From positions 1 through 46,374 of IMG/VR virus record IMGVR_UViG_3300028025_001311: DNA of 46,374 bases. One strand, 5' to 3'. Shown here piece by piece: positions 1-7,857 of the stretch. The DNA comes from a virus. The notes beneath the pieces were generated by a model. It searched no databases. It was given only the letters and a program-made list of their open reading frames with translations, and had not been told where the DNA came from. How positions within the stretch are numbered: position 1 is the first letter of the stretch; each line of letters starts with the position of its first letter. The translations under genes and the position numbers were made by a program.

Positions 1-53
1 GACAACACTAACATCTTACACAAAGCAATTGATTATTTAAAGAGGGAGCTTAT

Positions 54-344
54 ATGAGATACAGATGTTCTAAATGTAAGCAGGTGTATGAGAGGGACAG
101 TGACAAGGCTTGGATAAAAAGCTATTGTACTAAGACAGATCAATATGCTAGATTGATGAAGGAGAAAAGAGTTATGACATTAAATCAAATGGAACAAGAG
201 GCAGTTGTTGTTGAACAACTTGAATGGCTTCTTCAGTATGAACTTAAGCATGATGCTGAAGACCAAGACTGGGAACTTATCAATGCATTAACAAGAGTGT
301 TGAAAGAATTTAAACCAATAAACTTTGTGGAGGAAAAGTCATGA
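54..344 (+). CDS. Small hypothetical early protein with CxxC
   Basis: 96-aa protein, first gene of the rightward operon. It is preceded by a good ribosome site (agagggag, about 6 nt before the ATG at 54). The N-terminus has a CSKC zinc-knuckle-like pair (C5, C8), with one later Cys (C25). The rest is helical and charged (EQEAVVVEQLEWLLQYEL). It overlaps the next ATG by four bases. I do not recognise a family, and function is unknown. Its position as the first gene behind the control region suggests very early expression, possibly host takeover. Confidence 0.7.
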   Translation: MRYRCSKCKQVYERDSDKAWIKSYCTKTDQYARLMKEKRVMTLNQMEQEAVVVEQLEWLLQYELKHDAEDQDWELINALTRVLKEFKPINFVEEKS

Positions 345-487
345 GTGCTTGGCTGATTGCAATTGTTGGTGTTGTCTATGCAGTGGTGGCAGTGGAGCTG
401 CTACTCAAGGGTAACACTGGACTAGGCATAGCCTTTGTTGGTTATGCACTGGGCAATGTGGGACTGTATATGGAGGCAGCAAAATGA
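341..487 (+). CDS. Small membrane protein (48 aa)
   Basis: Short gene, ATGA-overlapped at both ends (341 with the upstream stop, 484-487 with the downstream ATG), which is the main argument that it is real. It encodes about 48 residues. A hydrophobic helix spans residues 4-21 (WLIAIVGVVYAVVAVELLL). A second, weaker Gly-rich hydrophobic stretch lies at about 26-44 (GLGIAFVGYALGNVGLYM). It looks like a one- or two-pass inner-membrane protein. No family is recognised and no function can be assigned. Confidence 0.6.
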   Translation: MSAWLIAIVGVVYAVVAVELLLKGNTGLGIAFVGYALGNVGLYMEAAK

Positions 488-975
488 AAGAAGCCTTACG
501 CCTTGCATTGGAGGCGTTGGAATGGCAACAGGAGATGTTGTACACAGCGATGCAGTATTCAGCCGCAAAAGGTATGACATTTTTAGGTCATCCACCAAAC
601 CCAAACGAAGCCATCACCGCCATTAAAGCCGCACTAGAAGCGAAGGATGAGCCATATGCTTTTGAAGCGTCTATGTATTCCAATGACAGAGTAAAAATTG
701 ACCCTGTAACTGGAAATGTAAGCATTGGTACACCAGAGCGCATATTGGTAGGTCTGACGGATGAGGAAGTGTGGGAGAAAGTTGACATGCGTGAACATGC
801 AGAAGGAAATCTTGGTATTGGTACAGCGCCCCCACCACAGCGCACATGGGCAGGGCTGACGGATGAGGAAATTGACAAGGCGTGGCGTAGTGTTGACTAC
901 ACAGTTCCTTGGGATCAGCATCGTATTGACATTGCCCGAGCCATTGAAGCCAAACTCAAGGATAAAAACATATGA
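484..975 (+). CDS. Hypothetical early protein with internal GLTDEE repeats
   Basis: 163-aa protein. It has an N-terminal helical segment (MKEALRLALEALEW) and then two related modules of the type IGT-P-R--GLTDEE(V/I). The DNA behind them repeats: ctgacggatgaggaa occurs at 754-768 and 856-870, and attggtaca at 724-732 and 816-824. The GLTDEE(I/V)-W modules resemble short mosaic modules seen in small early proteins of many phages. It probably grew by duplication. Function is unknown. It sits in the ATGA-coupled early operon and overlaps the next gene by 4 bp. Confidence 0.7.
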   Translation: MKEALRLALEALEWQQEMLYTAMQYSAAKGMTFLGHPPNPNEAITAIKAALEAKDEPYAFEASMYSNDRVKIDPVTGNVSIGTPERILVGLTDEEVWEKVDMREHAEGNLGIGTAPPPQRTWAGLTDEEIDKAWRSVDYTVPWDQHRIDIARAIEAKLKDKNI

Positions 976-1205
976 CTATTTACACAGACGAAGACGATGA
1001 GTTTGAACGCATTGCTAGGGAAAACAAAATGAAGAGCAGTGGTATGAGTTGTTGTACATACGATTGCATTCAAGGCCGTGATTGCCCTGTGCGTACCCGA
1101 GCATTAGAAGAAGCTGCACAGGTGGCTGATGACTGGGATAAGAAGAACACACTCAGTAACTATGGGCGTTGCATTGCTCAATTAATTAGGGACTTAAAGA
1201 AATGA
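972..1205 (+). CDS. Cys-rich small phage protein
   Basis: 77-aa protein with a C-C-x3-C-x4-DCPVR cluster (SCCTYDCIQGRDCPVR, about residues 25-40) followed by a helical tail. The CxxGRDCPxR pattern is common in tiny proteins of many phages with no known function. The cysteines could bind a metal. The start at 972 overlaps the upstream stop by 4 bp, and its own stop overlaps the ATG at 1202. Function is unknown. Confidence 0.65.
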   Translation: MTIYTDEDDEFERIARENKMKSSGMSCCTYDCIQGRDCPVRTRALEEAAQVADDWDKKNTLSNYGRCIAQLIRDLKK

Positions 1206-1381
1206 AAAACTGGTTCATCAGCACATACATCATGACTGTGTGTTATTTACTTGGGGCATTCATTAACTGGGACTACAACGCAGGTAACTGGTCAGAGTTT
1301 GCTAGGTTTTCTGTAGTGCTTTTGTGGGCTTTTATCTGCGGTTCTTGGATTACTTATGAGGTGAAGAATGAAACTGCATGA
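1202..1381 (+). CDS. Small two-helix membrane protein (59 aa)
   Basis: ATG at 1202 overlaps the upstream TGA (ATGA). The protein is about 59 residues with two hydrophobic segments, at about residues 8-22 (TYIMTVCYLLGAFIN) and 37-52 (SVVLLWAFICGSWITY). They are joined by a polar loop. It resembles small inner-membrane proteins of early phage operons and has no recognisable family. It overlaps the next gene by 14 bp, so it probably belongs to the same polycistronic message. Confidence 0.6.
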   Translation: MKNWFISTYIMTVCYLLGAFINWDYNAGNWSEFARFSVVLLWAFICGSWITYEVKNETA

Positions 1382-1622
1382 ACTAGAAGACCTCATCATG
1401 GCAGCATGGATAACTAAAGAGGACATCGACTCCATCCTGTGGGTGTTAATGGACAGAGAGAAGCAACCCGATGAAGACGAACTTGCCAATTTATTAATTG
1501 GACTGCACACCCTTCACGATGCTAGAATGACTAAGCTGTTTCATGGATATGAGCAAGTGATTAAGACAAACAAAATAACTTACAAGGGCTATGACATTTC
1601 TAAAAACCCATCTACCTTGTGA
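1368..1622 (+). CDS. Hypothetical protein upstream of primase-helicase
   Basis: 84-aa acidic, helical protein (MKLHELEDLIMAAWITKEDIDSIL). It overlaps the upstream membrane-protein gene by 14 bp and the primase-helicase start by 32 bp. The reading frame is intact, and the composition is normal for a soluble protein. No motif is recognised. The overlap with the helicase suggests translational coupling, but a replication role is only inferred from position. Confidence 0.6.
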   Translation: MKLHELEDLIMAAWITKEDIDSILWVLMDREKQPDEDELANLLIGLHTLHDARMTKLFHGYEQVIKTNKITYKGYDISKNPSTL

Positions 1623-3204
1623 GACATGTGGTAGCAGTGATGGTTTGTCCATCAATGAAGACATGTCCACCAAATGTTTTGTATGTGATAAATATACACC
1701 CGCAACTAACAATGAAAGACTTGAAGTGATTGATGTAGATATAGACATGAAAGACACAAGCTCTTTCCTGAAGGAATACAACGAAGGCTACAGTGTTAGC
1801 GTAGCTGATAGACGCATTAACAAAACCACAATGGAACGATATGGTGTGGTGAGAAGCAATGGCTTCTATTACTTCCCCTATTACGACAGCAACTCACAAC
1901 TGGTGGCAGCTAAGCGTAGGGAAGTGAAGGACAAGAAATTCACAACAGTGGGGGGATGGAGCAAGGGTACATTGTTTGGACAAAATCTATACCCATCCAA
2001 TGGAAAATATCTCACCATCACTGAAGGTGAGTTTGATGCACTGGCTGCATACCAATTGACAGGTAGTAAATACCCTGTGGTGTCTATTCGCACAGGTGCA
2101 GGTAGTGCATTGAAGGATGCCAAAGCAAACTACGAATACATCAACAGCTTTGAAAACATTGTGCTGTGCTTCGATGGTGATGAAGCAGGGCAGAAGGCAG
2201 CAAAGGAAGTTGCTGAATTGTTTGGTAGCAAGTGCAAGATATTTAAACCAGACCCTGCATACAAGGATGCATGCGAGTGGCTAGCAGATAACAAAGAGGC
2301 GGCATTCGTAGCCCGTTGGTGGGCAGCAGAGCCATTCGTTCCTGATGGTATTGTTAGTGGCACTGGGTTGTGGGAGCTAGTGTCTACACCAATGGAAGCA
2401 GCAGATTGTTTCTACCCTTGGAAGGGACTCAATGACATCACCTATGGCATCAGAGCAGGTGAGCTTGTTACATTCACAGCAGGTAGTGGTTTAGGTAAGA
2501 GTCAAACTCTTAGAGAAATTGTTTGGCACTTGCTACAGAATAGTAGTGACAACATTGGCTTGATGTTTCTTGAAGAGAGTGTGCGTAAGACTAGCCTGTC
2601 AATGATGAGCCTAGCTGCTGATGTACCTATGCACCTACCAACTACAGTGGTGTCTGATGCCTTACGCAAGGATGCCTTTGATAAAACACTAGGCACTGGT
2701 AGGCTTTACTTCTTTGATCACTTCGGCAGTACAGCCATTGAGAACATTGTCAATCGTGTGAAGTATATGGCTAAGGGACTGGGATGTAAGTATGTATTCC
2801 TAGATCACTTAAGCATCATCGTATCCAGTCAGGACAATGGTGATGAGCGTAAAGCCATTGATGAAATTATGACCAAGCTTCGCATGCTTGTGCAAGAAAC
2901 TAGTATTGCTCTCATCATTGTTAGCCACCTCAAGCGTCCCTCAGATAAGGGACATGAGGAAGGTGCAACCACTAGCCTAGCTCAGCTTCGTGGCAGTGCT
3001 GCCATTGCACAGCTTAGTGACATGGTGATATCGCTAGAGCGTAATGGACAAGCTGACGATCCTGTTGAACGCAACACCACCAAGGTGAGGGTGTTAAAGA
3101 ATAGATACAGTGGACAAACTGGTCCTGCTTGCAGCTTGCTTTACAACAAAGACACTGGCAGAATGTTCGAGATTGATGAATCAATGGAAGGACTTATGCT
3201 ATGA
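1591..3204 (+). CDS. Primase-helicase (T7 gp4-like)
   Basis: 537-aa bifunctional replication protein that would make RNA primers and unwind the fork as a hexamer. Visible domains: an N-terminal four-Cys zinc ribbon (C10, C13, C29, C32); a TOPRIM primase core with TITEGEFDAL and CFDGDEAG; and a RecA-like DnaB/gp4 helicase core with Walker A GSGLGKS (residues 298-304) and Walker B-like YVFLDHLSII. There follows a SHLKRP...LRGSAAIAQLSD segment typical of DnaB/gp4 proteins. Length is close to T7 gp4A (566 aa). It is followed directly by small genes and the DNA polymerase, the usual T7-like replication order. Confidence 0.95.
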   Translation: MTFLKTHLPCETCGSSDGLSINEDMSTKCFVCDKYTPATNNERLEVIDVDIDMKDTSSFLKEYNEGYSVSVADRRINKTTMERYGVVRSNGFYYFPYYDSNSQLVAAKRREVKDKKFTTVGGWSKGTLFGQNLYPSNGKYLTITEGEFDALAAYQLTGSKYPVVSIRTGAGSALKDAKANYEYINSFENIVLCFDGDEAGQKAAKEVAELFGSKCKIFKPDPAYKDACEWLADNKEAAFVARWWAAEPFVPDGIVSGTGLWELVSTPMEAADCFYPWKGLNDITYGIRAGELVTFTAGSGLGKSQTLREIVWHLLQNSSDNIGLMFLEESVRKTSLSMMSLAADVPMHLPTTVVSDALRKDAFDKTLGTGRLYFFDHFGSTAIENIVNRVKYMAKGLGCKYVFLDHLSIIVSSQDNGDERKAIDEIMTKLRMLVQETSIALIIVSHLKRPSDKGHEEGATTSLAQLRGSAAIAQLSDMVISLERNGQADDPVERNTTKVRVLKNRYSGQTGPACSLLYNKDTGRMFEIDESMEGLML

Positions 3205-3431
3205 AGAAGTGGGATGGATTTGATATTGCCATCATAGGTACAGCATCTGTATGGAATGGTAATGAGCGTGTTGAAGTGTTGGTGTATGACATCTTTGTAA
3301 TGGTGCAACAACTCATCGTTAGAGATGGTATGACTGAAGAGGAAGCACTTGAATACATTGAGTTTAATATTGAGAGTGCTTACATAGGAAAGGACACACC
3401 AATCATAGTGTGGGAATATAACGATGAGTGA
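3201..3431 (+). CDS. Hypothetical protein between helicase and polymerase
   Basis: 76-aa acidic protein with an ATGA overlap with the helicase stop and an 8-bp overlap with the next gene. The middle (MTEEEALEYIEFNIESAYIG) reads as a helix-rich segment, and the ends look like beta strands (FDIAIIGTAS, TPIIVWEY). It has no recognised family. The tight coupling to helicase and polymerase implies co-expression; its role is unknown. Confidence 0.65.
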   Translation: MKKWDGFDIAIIGTASVWNGNERVEVLVYDIFVMVQQLIVRDGMTEEEALEYIEFNIESAYIGKDTPIIVWEYNDE

Positions 3432-3621
3432 CGGAGGAAAGGGACATACTCAGCGTCCCAAATCAATAGCTGATGAAGAATGGGCTACTAGATGGAATGC
3501 CATCTTTGGTAAAGACTCAGTAGAAGATTACAAACAGTCGGTAGATGTTGACAACCTCCGACAAAATGATAAGGACAATGACAATGATCTTCTTAGACAT
3601 AGAGACAAACCTGAAACATGA
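3424..3621 (+). CDS. Small hydrophilic protein overlapping polymerase start
   Basis: 65-aa protein that begins MSDGGKGHTQRPKSIADEEWATRWNAIFG in essence: a polar N-terminus, then an Arg/Trp helix. Small proteins with this 'SDGGKG-RP-S-EEW--RW-AIFG' plan recur in T7-like phages just before the polymerase; that comparison is from memory, not a search. The 3' end overlaps the polymerase start by about 38 bp in another frame. Function is unknown. Confidence 0.65.
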   Translation: MSDGGKGHTQRPKSIADEEWATRWNAIFGKDSVEDYKQSVDVDNLRQNDKDNDNDLLRHRDKPET

Positions 3622-5299
3622 CACCATTTGGTTATGTGTTACTAAGCACAACACCACTGGTGAGGTAAGGCACTGGCGGGAAGCCGACACCTTGCAACAA
3701 TACTTAGATGGTGAGCAAGTGGTAGGCCATAATGTGATTAATTTTGACGCACCAGTGCTGAAGAAGGTGTGGGGCGTTGTCATTCCAGACAACATGTTGG
3801 TGGATACATTGGTTATGTCACGCCTGTACAAGCCCGACATTGATATTGTCGTGCCTGAGCAGGGCAAAGCCCCTAGTCCACACAGCCTAGAGGCATGGGG
3901 CTATCGCTTAGGCAACCACAAGATTGGTTACACTGCCTTTGATGGTGGCTACACTGAGAGCATGGCTATCTACTGTGAGCAGGATGTTATGCTGTTAGAG
4001 AACCTATACAACTTCCTAACAACAACCATGACCAAGGAAGGGTTTTCCCTACAAAGCATTCAGCTTGAGCATGATGTTGCCATCATCTGCCGTGACATGG
4101 AAGACAACGGCTTCATGTTAGACATTGAAAAAGCTATGGTGTTGAATGCAACATTGAGTGGACGCATGTCTGATATTGAAGAGGATATGCAGAAGGTGTT
4201 TCCTCCCATCGTAGAGCAACGCTTCTCTGAGAAGACAGGCAAGCAGCTCAAGGATAAAGTCACCGTCTTTAATCCCGGAAGTAGGCAGCAAATTGCTGAG
4301 CGATTGGCAGGGCTTGGTGTTGTCTTTACAAAGAAGACAGAAAAAGGCAATGTCATTGTGGACGAAGCTGTGCTTGAGAAGATTGACTTGCCAGAGGCTA
4401 AGCTTGTAGCTGAATACTTAATGATACAAAAAAGAGTAGCACAGATTAGCAGTTGGTTGGAACTGGTAGGCGATGACGGTAGGGTGCATGGTAGGGTTAC
4501 TACCAATGGGGCTGTCACTGGTAGGGCTACACATAGCAGTCCTAACATGGCACAAGTTCCTGCCGTAGGTAGTCCATTCGGTGCTGAGTGTAGAGAGATG
4601 TGGCGTGTGCCTAAGGGATACAAGCAGGTGGGTGTTGACCTATCAGGCATTGAGCTGCGTTGTCTAGGTCACTACCTGAATGACCAAGAGTGGATGGATG
4701 AGCTATTAAAAGGTGATATACATTGGTTTAACACACAGAGCTTTGGCTTAGTTGAACGAGGCACAGTGAAGGATGATAACAATCCAGACCACAAGAAAGC
4801 CCGTAACACAGCGAAGACACTTGTGTACGCCACATTGTACGGAGCAGGAGCAGCCAAGGCAGGAAGCATTGTTGGTGGAAATAGCAGCAAAGGTAAGAAA
4901 CTTATTGACAGTTTTATTAACAACACGCCCGGCCTTTCTTCTTTGAAGAAAAAGATATCTAGGCTGATGGCTAAGGGTCATCTCCCTGCACTGGATGGAC
5001 GCAGGGTGTGGGTTAGATCTGAGCATGCTGCATTGAACACCTTGCTGCAAAGTGCAGGTGCTATCATAGCTAAGCAATGGCTTATTGAATCAACAAAGCT
5101 GTTGCAAGAGAATGCAATAGATGCTAAACTATTAGCGTTTGTTCATGACGAAACACAATGGGAAGTGAGAGAAGATCAGGCAGAGGAAGCAGCTAGGCTC
5201 ATCGAGCAAGCAGCAACCAAAGCAGGGGAAGCTCTTAAGTTTAGATGTCCTGTTAATGCTGAGGGTAAGGTTGGTGATAACTGGAAACAAACACACTAA
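3584..5299 (+). CDS. DNA polymerase I-like (family A) replicative polymerase
   Basis: About 571 aa. The ATG at 3584 is chosen because AAGGA (3571-3575) lies 8 nt upstream and the protein then starts right at exonuclease motif I; in-frame ATGs also exist at 3545, 3566 and 3578. The 3'-5' exonuclease is complete: Exo I FLDIETN, Exo II HNVINFDAP, Exo III YCEQDVMLLENLY. Polymerase motif A is GVDLSGIELRCL, motif B is KTLVYATLYG and motif C is VHDE. Motif B has Tyr at the position of E. coli Phe762, as in T7 gp5. It is shorter than T7 gp5 (704 aa). It would be the phage replicase working with the primase-helicase upstream. Confidence 0.95.
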   Translation: MIFLDIETNLKHDTIWLCVTKHNTTGEVRHWREADTLQQYLDGEQVVGHNVINFDAPVLKKVWGVVIPDNMLVDTLVMSRLYKPDIDIVVPEQGKAPSPHSLEAWGYRLGNHKIGYTAFDGGYTESMAIYCEQDVMLLENLYNFLTTTMTKEGFSLQSIQLEHDVAIICRDMEDNGFMLDIEKAMVLNATLSGRMSDIEEDMQKVFPPIVEQRFSEKTGKQLKDKVTVFNPGSRQQIAERLAGLGVVFTKKTEKGNVIVDEAVLEKIDLPEAKLVAEYLMIQKRVAQISSWLELVGDDGRVHGRVTTNGAVTGRATHSSPNMAQVPAVGSPFGAECREMWRVPKGYKQVGVDLSGIELRCLGHYLNDQEWMDELLKGDIHWFNTQSFGLVERGTVKDDNNPDHKKARNTAKTLVYATLYGAGAAKAGSIVGGNSSKGKKLIDSFINNTPGLSSLKKKISRLMAKGHLPALDGRRVWVRSEHAALNTLLQSAGAIIAKQWLIESTKLLQENAIDAKLLAFVHDETQWEVREDQAEEAARLIEQAATKAGEALKFRCPVNAEGKVGDNWKQTH

Positions 5300-5309
5300 G
5301 GAGATAGAA

Positions 5310-5534
5310 ATGTATGAGACTAAAGCTGCTGTCAATCCTGATCCTTGGAAACATAGATCAGATGGTATGAGATGTAAAACTTGTATTTGGTTTGTTCCTA
5401 AAACAACCCAACTACTCGGAGATGTAAGTGAGATTGGACGCTGCCGTAGGCATGCTCCAACAATGGGAGGTTATCCAGTTGTCTACATGACAGACTGGTG
5501 TGGTGATCATCGATTAGACGAAAACAAAGTTTAA
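5310..5534 (+). CDS. Small Cys-rich (zinc-binding-like) protein
   Basis: 74-aa protein. The ATG at 5310 follows a strong ribosome site (taaggag, 5297-5303), while upstream in-frame codons lie inside the polymerase gene. It contains CKTC, then GRCRRHAP and DWCGDH, which gives four Cys plus two His able to form one metal site. Similar small CxxC...CRRxxP...WCG proteins are frequent in phages of environmental bacteria, function unknown. It sits between polymerase and the SSB-like protein and is followed by a hairpin/T-run. Confidence 0.7.
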   Translation: MYETKAAVNPDPWKHRSDGMRCKTCIWFVPKTTQLLGDVSEIGRCRRHAPTMGGYPVVYMTDWCGDHRLDENKV

Positions 5535-5548
5535 TTGGTGCGGTTGTG

Positions 5549-5570
5549 GGTCTGCCGTTCAGACCATTTT
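5549..5570 (+). terminator. Short hairpin with T-run (weak terminator or attenuator)
   Basis: Perfect 6-bp stem GGTCTG (5549-5554) / CAGACC (5560-5565) with loop ccgtt, followed by a-tttt (5567-5570). It lies in the 52-bp gap before the SSB-like gene. The stem is short and the T-run only four long, so partial termination or RNA stabilisation is more likely than full termination. Confidence 0.45.
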
Positions 5571-5586
5571 CATATTGGAGAAAATT

Positions 5587-6006
5587 ATGAGTGAAGAAAA
5601 GAAAGCCATCAAGATTAAAGCTGATGTGTTTTGGTGTCAACACAATAAGGTGAATGACATGTCTGGTAAGTTTCAGCTTAACCTGTGTAACCTGTCTGAC
5701 GCTGCTGTTGAAGCATTGGAAGACATGGGCATCAGTGTTCAAACTGGTGAAGACAAGAAGGCTGACATGGGCAAGTACATCACTTGCAAATCAGAGAAGC
5801 CTATCCGTGTCTTTGACACAGACAATGATGAAATTACTGAAGCCATTGGCAACGGTAGTAAAGGCAAGGCGTTGGTATCTACATACTCTTGGACTTACAA
5901 GAATAAAAAAGGTATTAGCCCTTCATTGAAGAAGCTGGTCATTACAGACTTGGTAGAGTATTCCGCTTCTAGCGGTATTGATGCAAACGATGAGGACGTA
6001 TTATGA
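5587..6006 (+). CDS. ssDNA-binding protein (T7 gp2.5-like)
   Basis: About 139 aa from the ATG at 5587, which has ttggag 7 nt upstream; an ATG-like start 12 nt earlier is inside that site. The fold reads as all-beta (an OB-fold is plausible). The pattern E-IGNGSKGKALVSTYSW-YKNKKGISPSLKKLVI resembles the gp2.5 segment 'VGSGSK...P' and is followed by a short acidic C-terminus (DANDEDVL), the usual protein-interaction tail of SSBs. Placement between polymerase and exonuclease fits. It would coat ssDNA at the fork and recruit polymerase and helicase. Confidence 0.75.
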   Translation: MSEEKKAIKIKADVFWCQHNKVNDMSGKFQLNLCNLSDAAVEALEDMGISVQTGEDKKADMGKYITCKSEKPIRVFDTDNDEITEAIGNGSKGKALVSTYSWTYKNKKGISPSLKKLVITDLVEYSASSGIDANDEDVL

Positions 6007-6209
6007 ATTTGAACATCACACTTACATTGGACCAACTGAACTTGGTCTTGGCAGCACTGTCTAAGCTTCCCTTTGAAGCTGTTACAGACACCATTGCTGT
6101 TATCCGACAGCAAGGAATGGAACAGCTTCAAGCAGCCGAAGCAGCAGCAAAGAACGCTGAAGCGCAGCGTGATTTGTTTGAAGAAGCAGAAGTAACAGAA
6201 GCTTCCTAA
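6003..6209 (+). CDS. Small helical hypothetical protein
   Basis: 68-aa protein, ATGA-type overlap with the SSB-like gene; its last base is shared with the exonuclease ATG. The first half (LTLDQLNLVLAALSKLPFEAV) looks like a helical hairpin. The second half (QQGMEQLQAAEAAAKNAEAQ) is a strong single-helix or coiled-coil segment with an acidic end. Similar short proteins with 'L-LnlvL-aL-klPf-' occur in many phages with no assigned function. Confidence 0.65.
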   Translation: MNLNITLTLDQLNLVLAALSKLPFEAVTDTIAVIRQQGMEQLQAAEAAAKNAEAQRDLFEEAEVTEAS

Positions 6210-6910
6210 TGAAAGCACTATTCGATAGCGATATATTCGCCTATCGTGCAGCATCCGCATGTGAGGACGAAGACGAGACAACGGCACAGCGAACACTGGA
6301 TCGTTTAATTGTTGATGTCCTCATGTGTGGTGTTGATAGCATCTACCCTGATTGCTTTGTAGATGAGTGGCACATGTTCTTAACAGGTAAGAACAACTTC
6401 AGATATCAGATAGCCACCACTGTTCCTTACAAAGGGAATAGAGTGGACAAGCCTAAGCCAAAGCATCTAGCTTTCCTTAGAAACTATTTGGTTAAAGAGT
6501 GGGGAGCTACCATCTCTGAAGGACAGGAAGCTGATGATGCCATTGCTATTGAAGCAACAAGACTTGGTGACAACTGTGTCATTGTGTCTTTAGACAAAGA
6601 CTTAGATCAGATTGTTGGTTGGCATTACAACTTTGTAAAGCATAGTGGTTATTACATCAAGCCAGAGGAAGCTCTAGTTAAGTTGTACACGCAGATGCTC
6701 ACTGGTGATGCTGCTGATAACATCAAAGGATTGTTCCGTGTTGGTCCAGTGAAAGCAGCCAAGATAATTGGGGACACAACAGATGAACTTGAGCTATACA
6801 ACAAAGTGTTGGAAGCTTATGAAGGTAATGCTGAGAGAGTGTTAGAGAATGCTCAGCTTCTTTTCTTACGAAGATATGAAGGACAGATATGGACTCCTCC
6901 ACAAACTTAA
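6209..6910 (+). CDS. 5'-3' exonuclease (FEN/T7 gp6-like)
   Basis: 233-aa protein. It begins MKALFDSDIFAYRAA, the first acidic patch of PIN/FEN-type 5' nucleases. Then come GQEADDAIAIEA and VSLDKDLDQI, the conserved acidic metal-binding clusters, and TGDAADNIKGLFRVGPVKAAKII, the helix-hairpin-helix-like 3' segment that holds duplex DNA. In T7-like phages this enzyme removes RNA primers and degrades host DNA for nucleotide supply. It overlaps the next gene by 22 bp. Confidence 0.88.
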   Translation: MKALFDSDIFAYRAASACEDEDETTAQRTLDRLIVDVLMCGVDSIYPDCFVDEWHMFLTGKNNFRYQIATTVPYKGNRVDKPKPKHLAFLRNYLVKEWGATISEGQEADDAIAIEATRLGDNCVIVSLDKDLDQIVGWHYNFVKHSGYYIKPEEALVKLYTQMLTGDAADNIKGLFRVGPVKAAKIIGDTTDELELYNKVLEAYEGNAERVLENAQLLFLRRYEGQIWTPPQT

Positions 6911-7227
6911 AACCTAATGACATTGCCCTCATCCTACGCCCTAACATTGAAGGTGGTAAATATACCAATAGCTTTCAGGTGTTAGTCAGTGGCTTCGGTC
7001 CTGTTACGATTAGTAAAGACGATGTAGACAATCTCTTGGGCATGGCTATGATATTAGCCTCAGTGATTCCACACATGGAAGAGAATGAAAAGCTAGCTTA
7101 TGAGCTTGTTGAATACTGTGGCAAATACTTTGCTGATGTAGGCGACTTTGAATACAACCCAGATCATGACAGCTTTGGTGATGGTGGCTTCACCATTAAC
7201 ACCAGAACAATGGGAGGTATGCAATGA
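6889..7227 (+). CDS. Hypothetical protein (112 aa)
   Basis: 112-aa acidic protein with a beta-rich first half (NDIALILRPNIEGGKYTNSFQVLVSGFGPVTI) and a helical middle (DNLLGMAMILASVIPHMEE). Overlaps are 22 bp with the exonuclease and 4 bp with the next gene. No motif is recognised. The unbroken frame and operon coupling support a real gene. Confidence 0.65.
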   Translation: MDSSTNLKPNDIALILRPNIEGGKYTNSFQVLVSGFGPVTISKDDVDNLLGMAMILASVIPHMEENEKLAYELVEYCGKYFADVGDFEYNPDHDSFGDGGFTINTRTMGGMQ

Positions 7228-7487
7228 ATGTAGATGACACACTGGCAGTAAGAGCCACTAGATATGGCAACTACAAAGAAGATGTCTCTAGAGTTTCTCA
7301 AGCATTGAAAGATGTCTTAAGATCTGGTGATGTATGGAAAGAGATGGATGATGATATGAAGGAAAGCCTCGATCTCATCTGTAATAAAATGTCTCGCATT
7401 GTTAATGGTGATCCTTGGTATCATGACTCATGGCATGACATCATTGGCTACGCTAGACTGGTTGAAGAAAGAATTGAAAAGCTATGA
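7224..7487 (+). CDS. DUF6378-like protein
   Basis: 87-aa helical protein with the pattern R-T-YGNYKED, a central KESLDLICNKMSRIVNGDP and a DSW-DIIGYARLVE end. This matches, from memory, the phage DUF6378 family (R-YG-f...aLd-I--KiaRilnGdp---DsW-DiaGYa-L). The arrangement of acidic residues is reminiscent of all-alpha nucleotide pyrophosphohydrolases, but no catalytic claim can be made from the sequence alone. ATGA overlaps on both sides. Confidence 0.75.
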   Translation: MNVDDTLAVRATRYGNYKEDVSRVSQALKDVLRSGDVWKEMDDDMKESLDLICNKMSRIVNGDPWYHDSWHDIIGYARLVEERIEKL

Positions 7488-7660
7488 TCACAGTAGACAT
7501 TAGTTTAAAAGTATTCTTTAAACCAGAAGACCTACCTAATGTCTATCTGAATGAAGAAGTGTTGAGCGAGGTGATTATTGAAAACCTCACAGCCTCATTG
7601 GAAAGAATGGATTCATATGAAGTGGTGTTCAAGCATGTGGATGTGGAAGGACTAGAATGA
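7484..7660 (+). CDS. Small acidic hypothetical protein (58 aa)
   Basis: ATG at 7484 overlaps the upstream TGA, and its own TGA (7658-7660) overlaps the next ATG at 7657. About 58 residues, beta strands at both ends (ITVDISLKVFF, YEVVFKHVDV) with a helix between (EEVLSEVIIENLTASLERM). The perfect ATGA coupling on both sides argues for a real gene. No family is recognised. Confidence 0.6.
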   Translation: MITVDISLKVFFKPEDLPNVYLNEEVLSEVIIENLTASLERMDSYEVVFKHVDVEGLE

Positions 7661-7857
7661 AAGTTAACTCTGTAACTATTAGGGAGGCAAGTAATGGCTA
7701 TGTTGTTGAGCATATTGCTGAGTCCGAGTACGATAAATTTCTATCTGAGTTTATTGCTATGGACATTGACGAAGCTTTGGCGATAGCTAGAGATTTATTT
7801 GTGCATTACGATGCTGCTGACATGTCGCATTTAGTAGATACTCCAGTTGGCAGATAA
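7657..7857 (+). CDS. Small hypothetical protein (66 aa)
   Basis: 66-aa acidic protein (KVNSVTIREASNGYVVEHI, then SEFIAMDIDEALAIARDLF). The beta-hairpin then helix plan, with 'SNGYVV...a..DEALaia', is common in small phage proteins of unknown role. It is coupled upstream by ATGA and its 3' end overlaps the TTG start of the HNH gene by 11 bp. Confidence 0.6.
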   Translation: MKVNSVTIREASNGYVVEHIAESEYDKFLSEFIAMDIDEALAIARDLFVHYDAADMSHLVDTPVGR

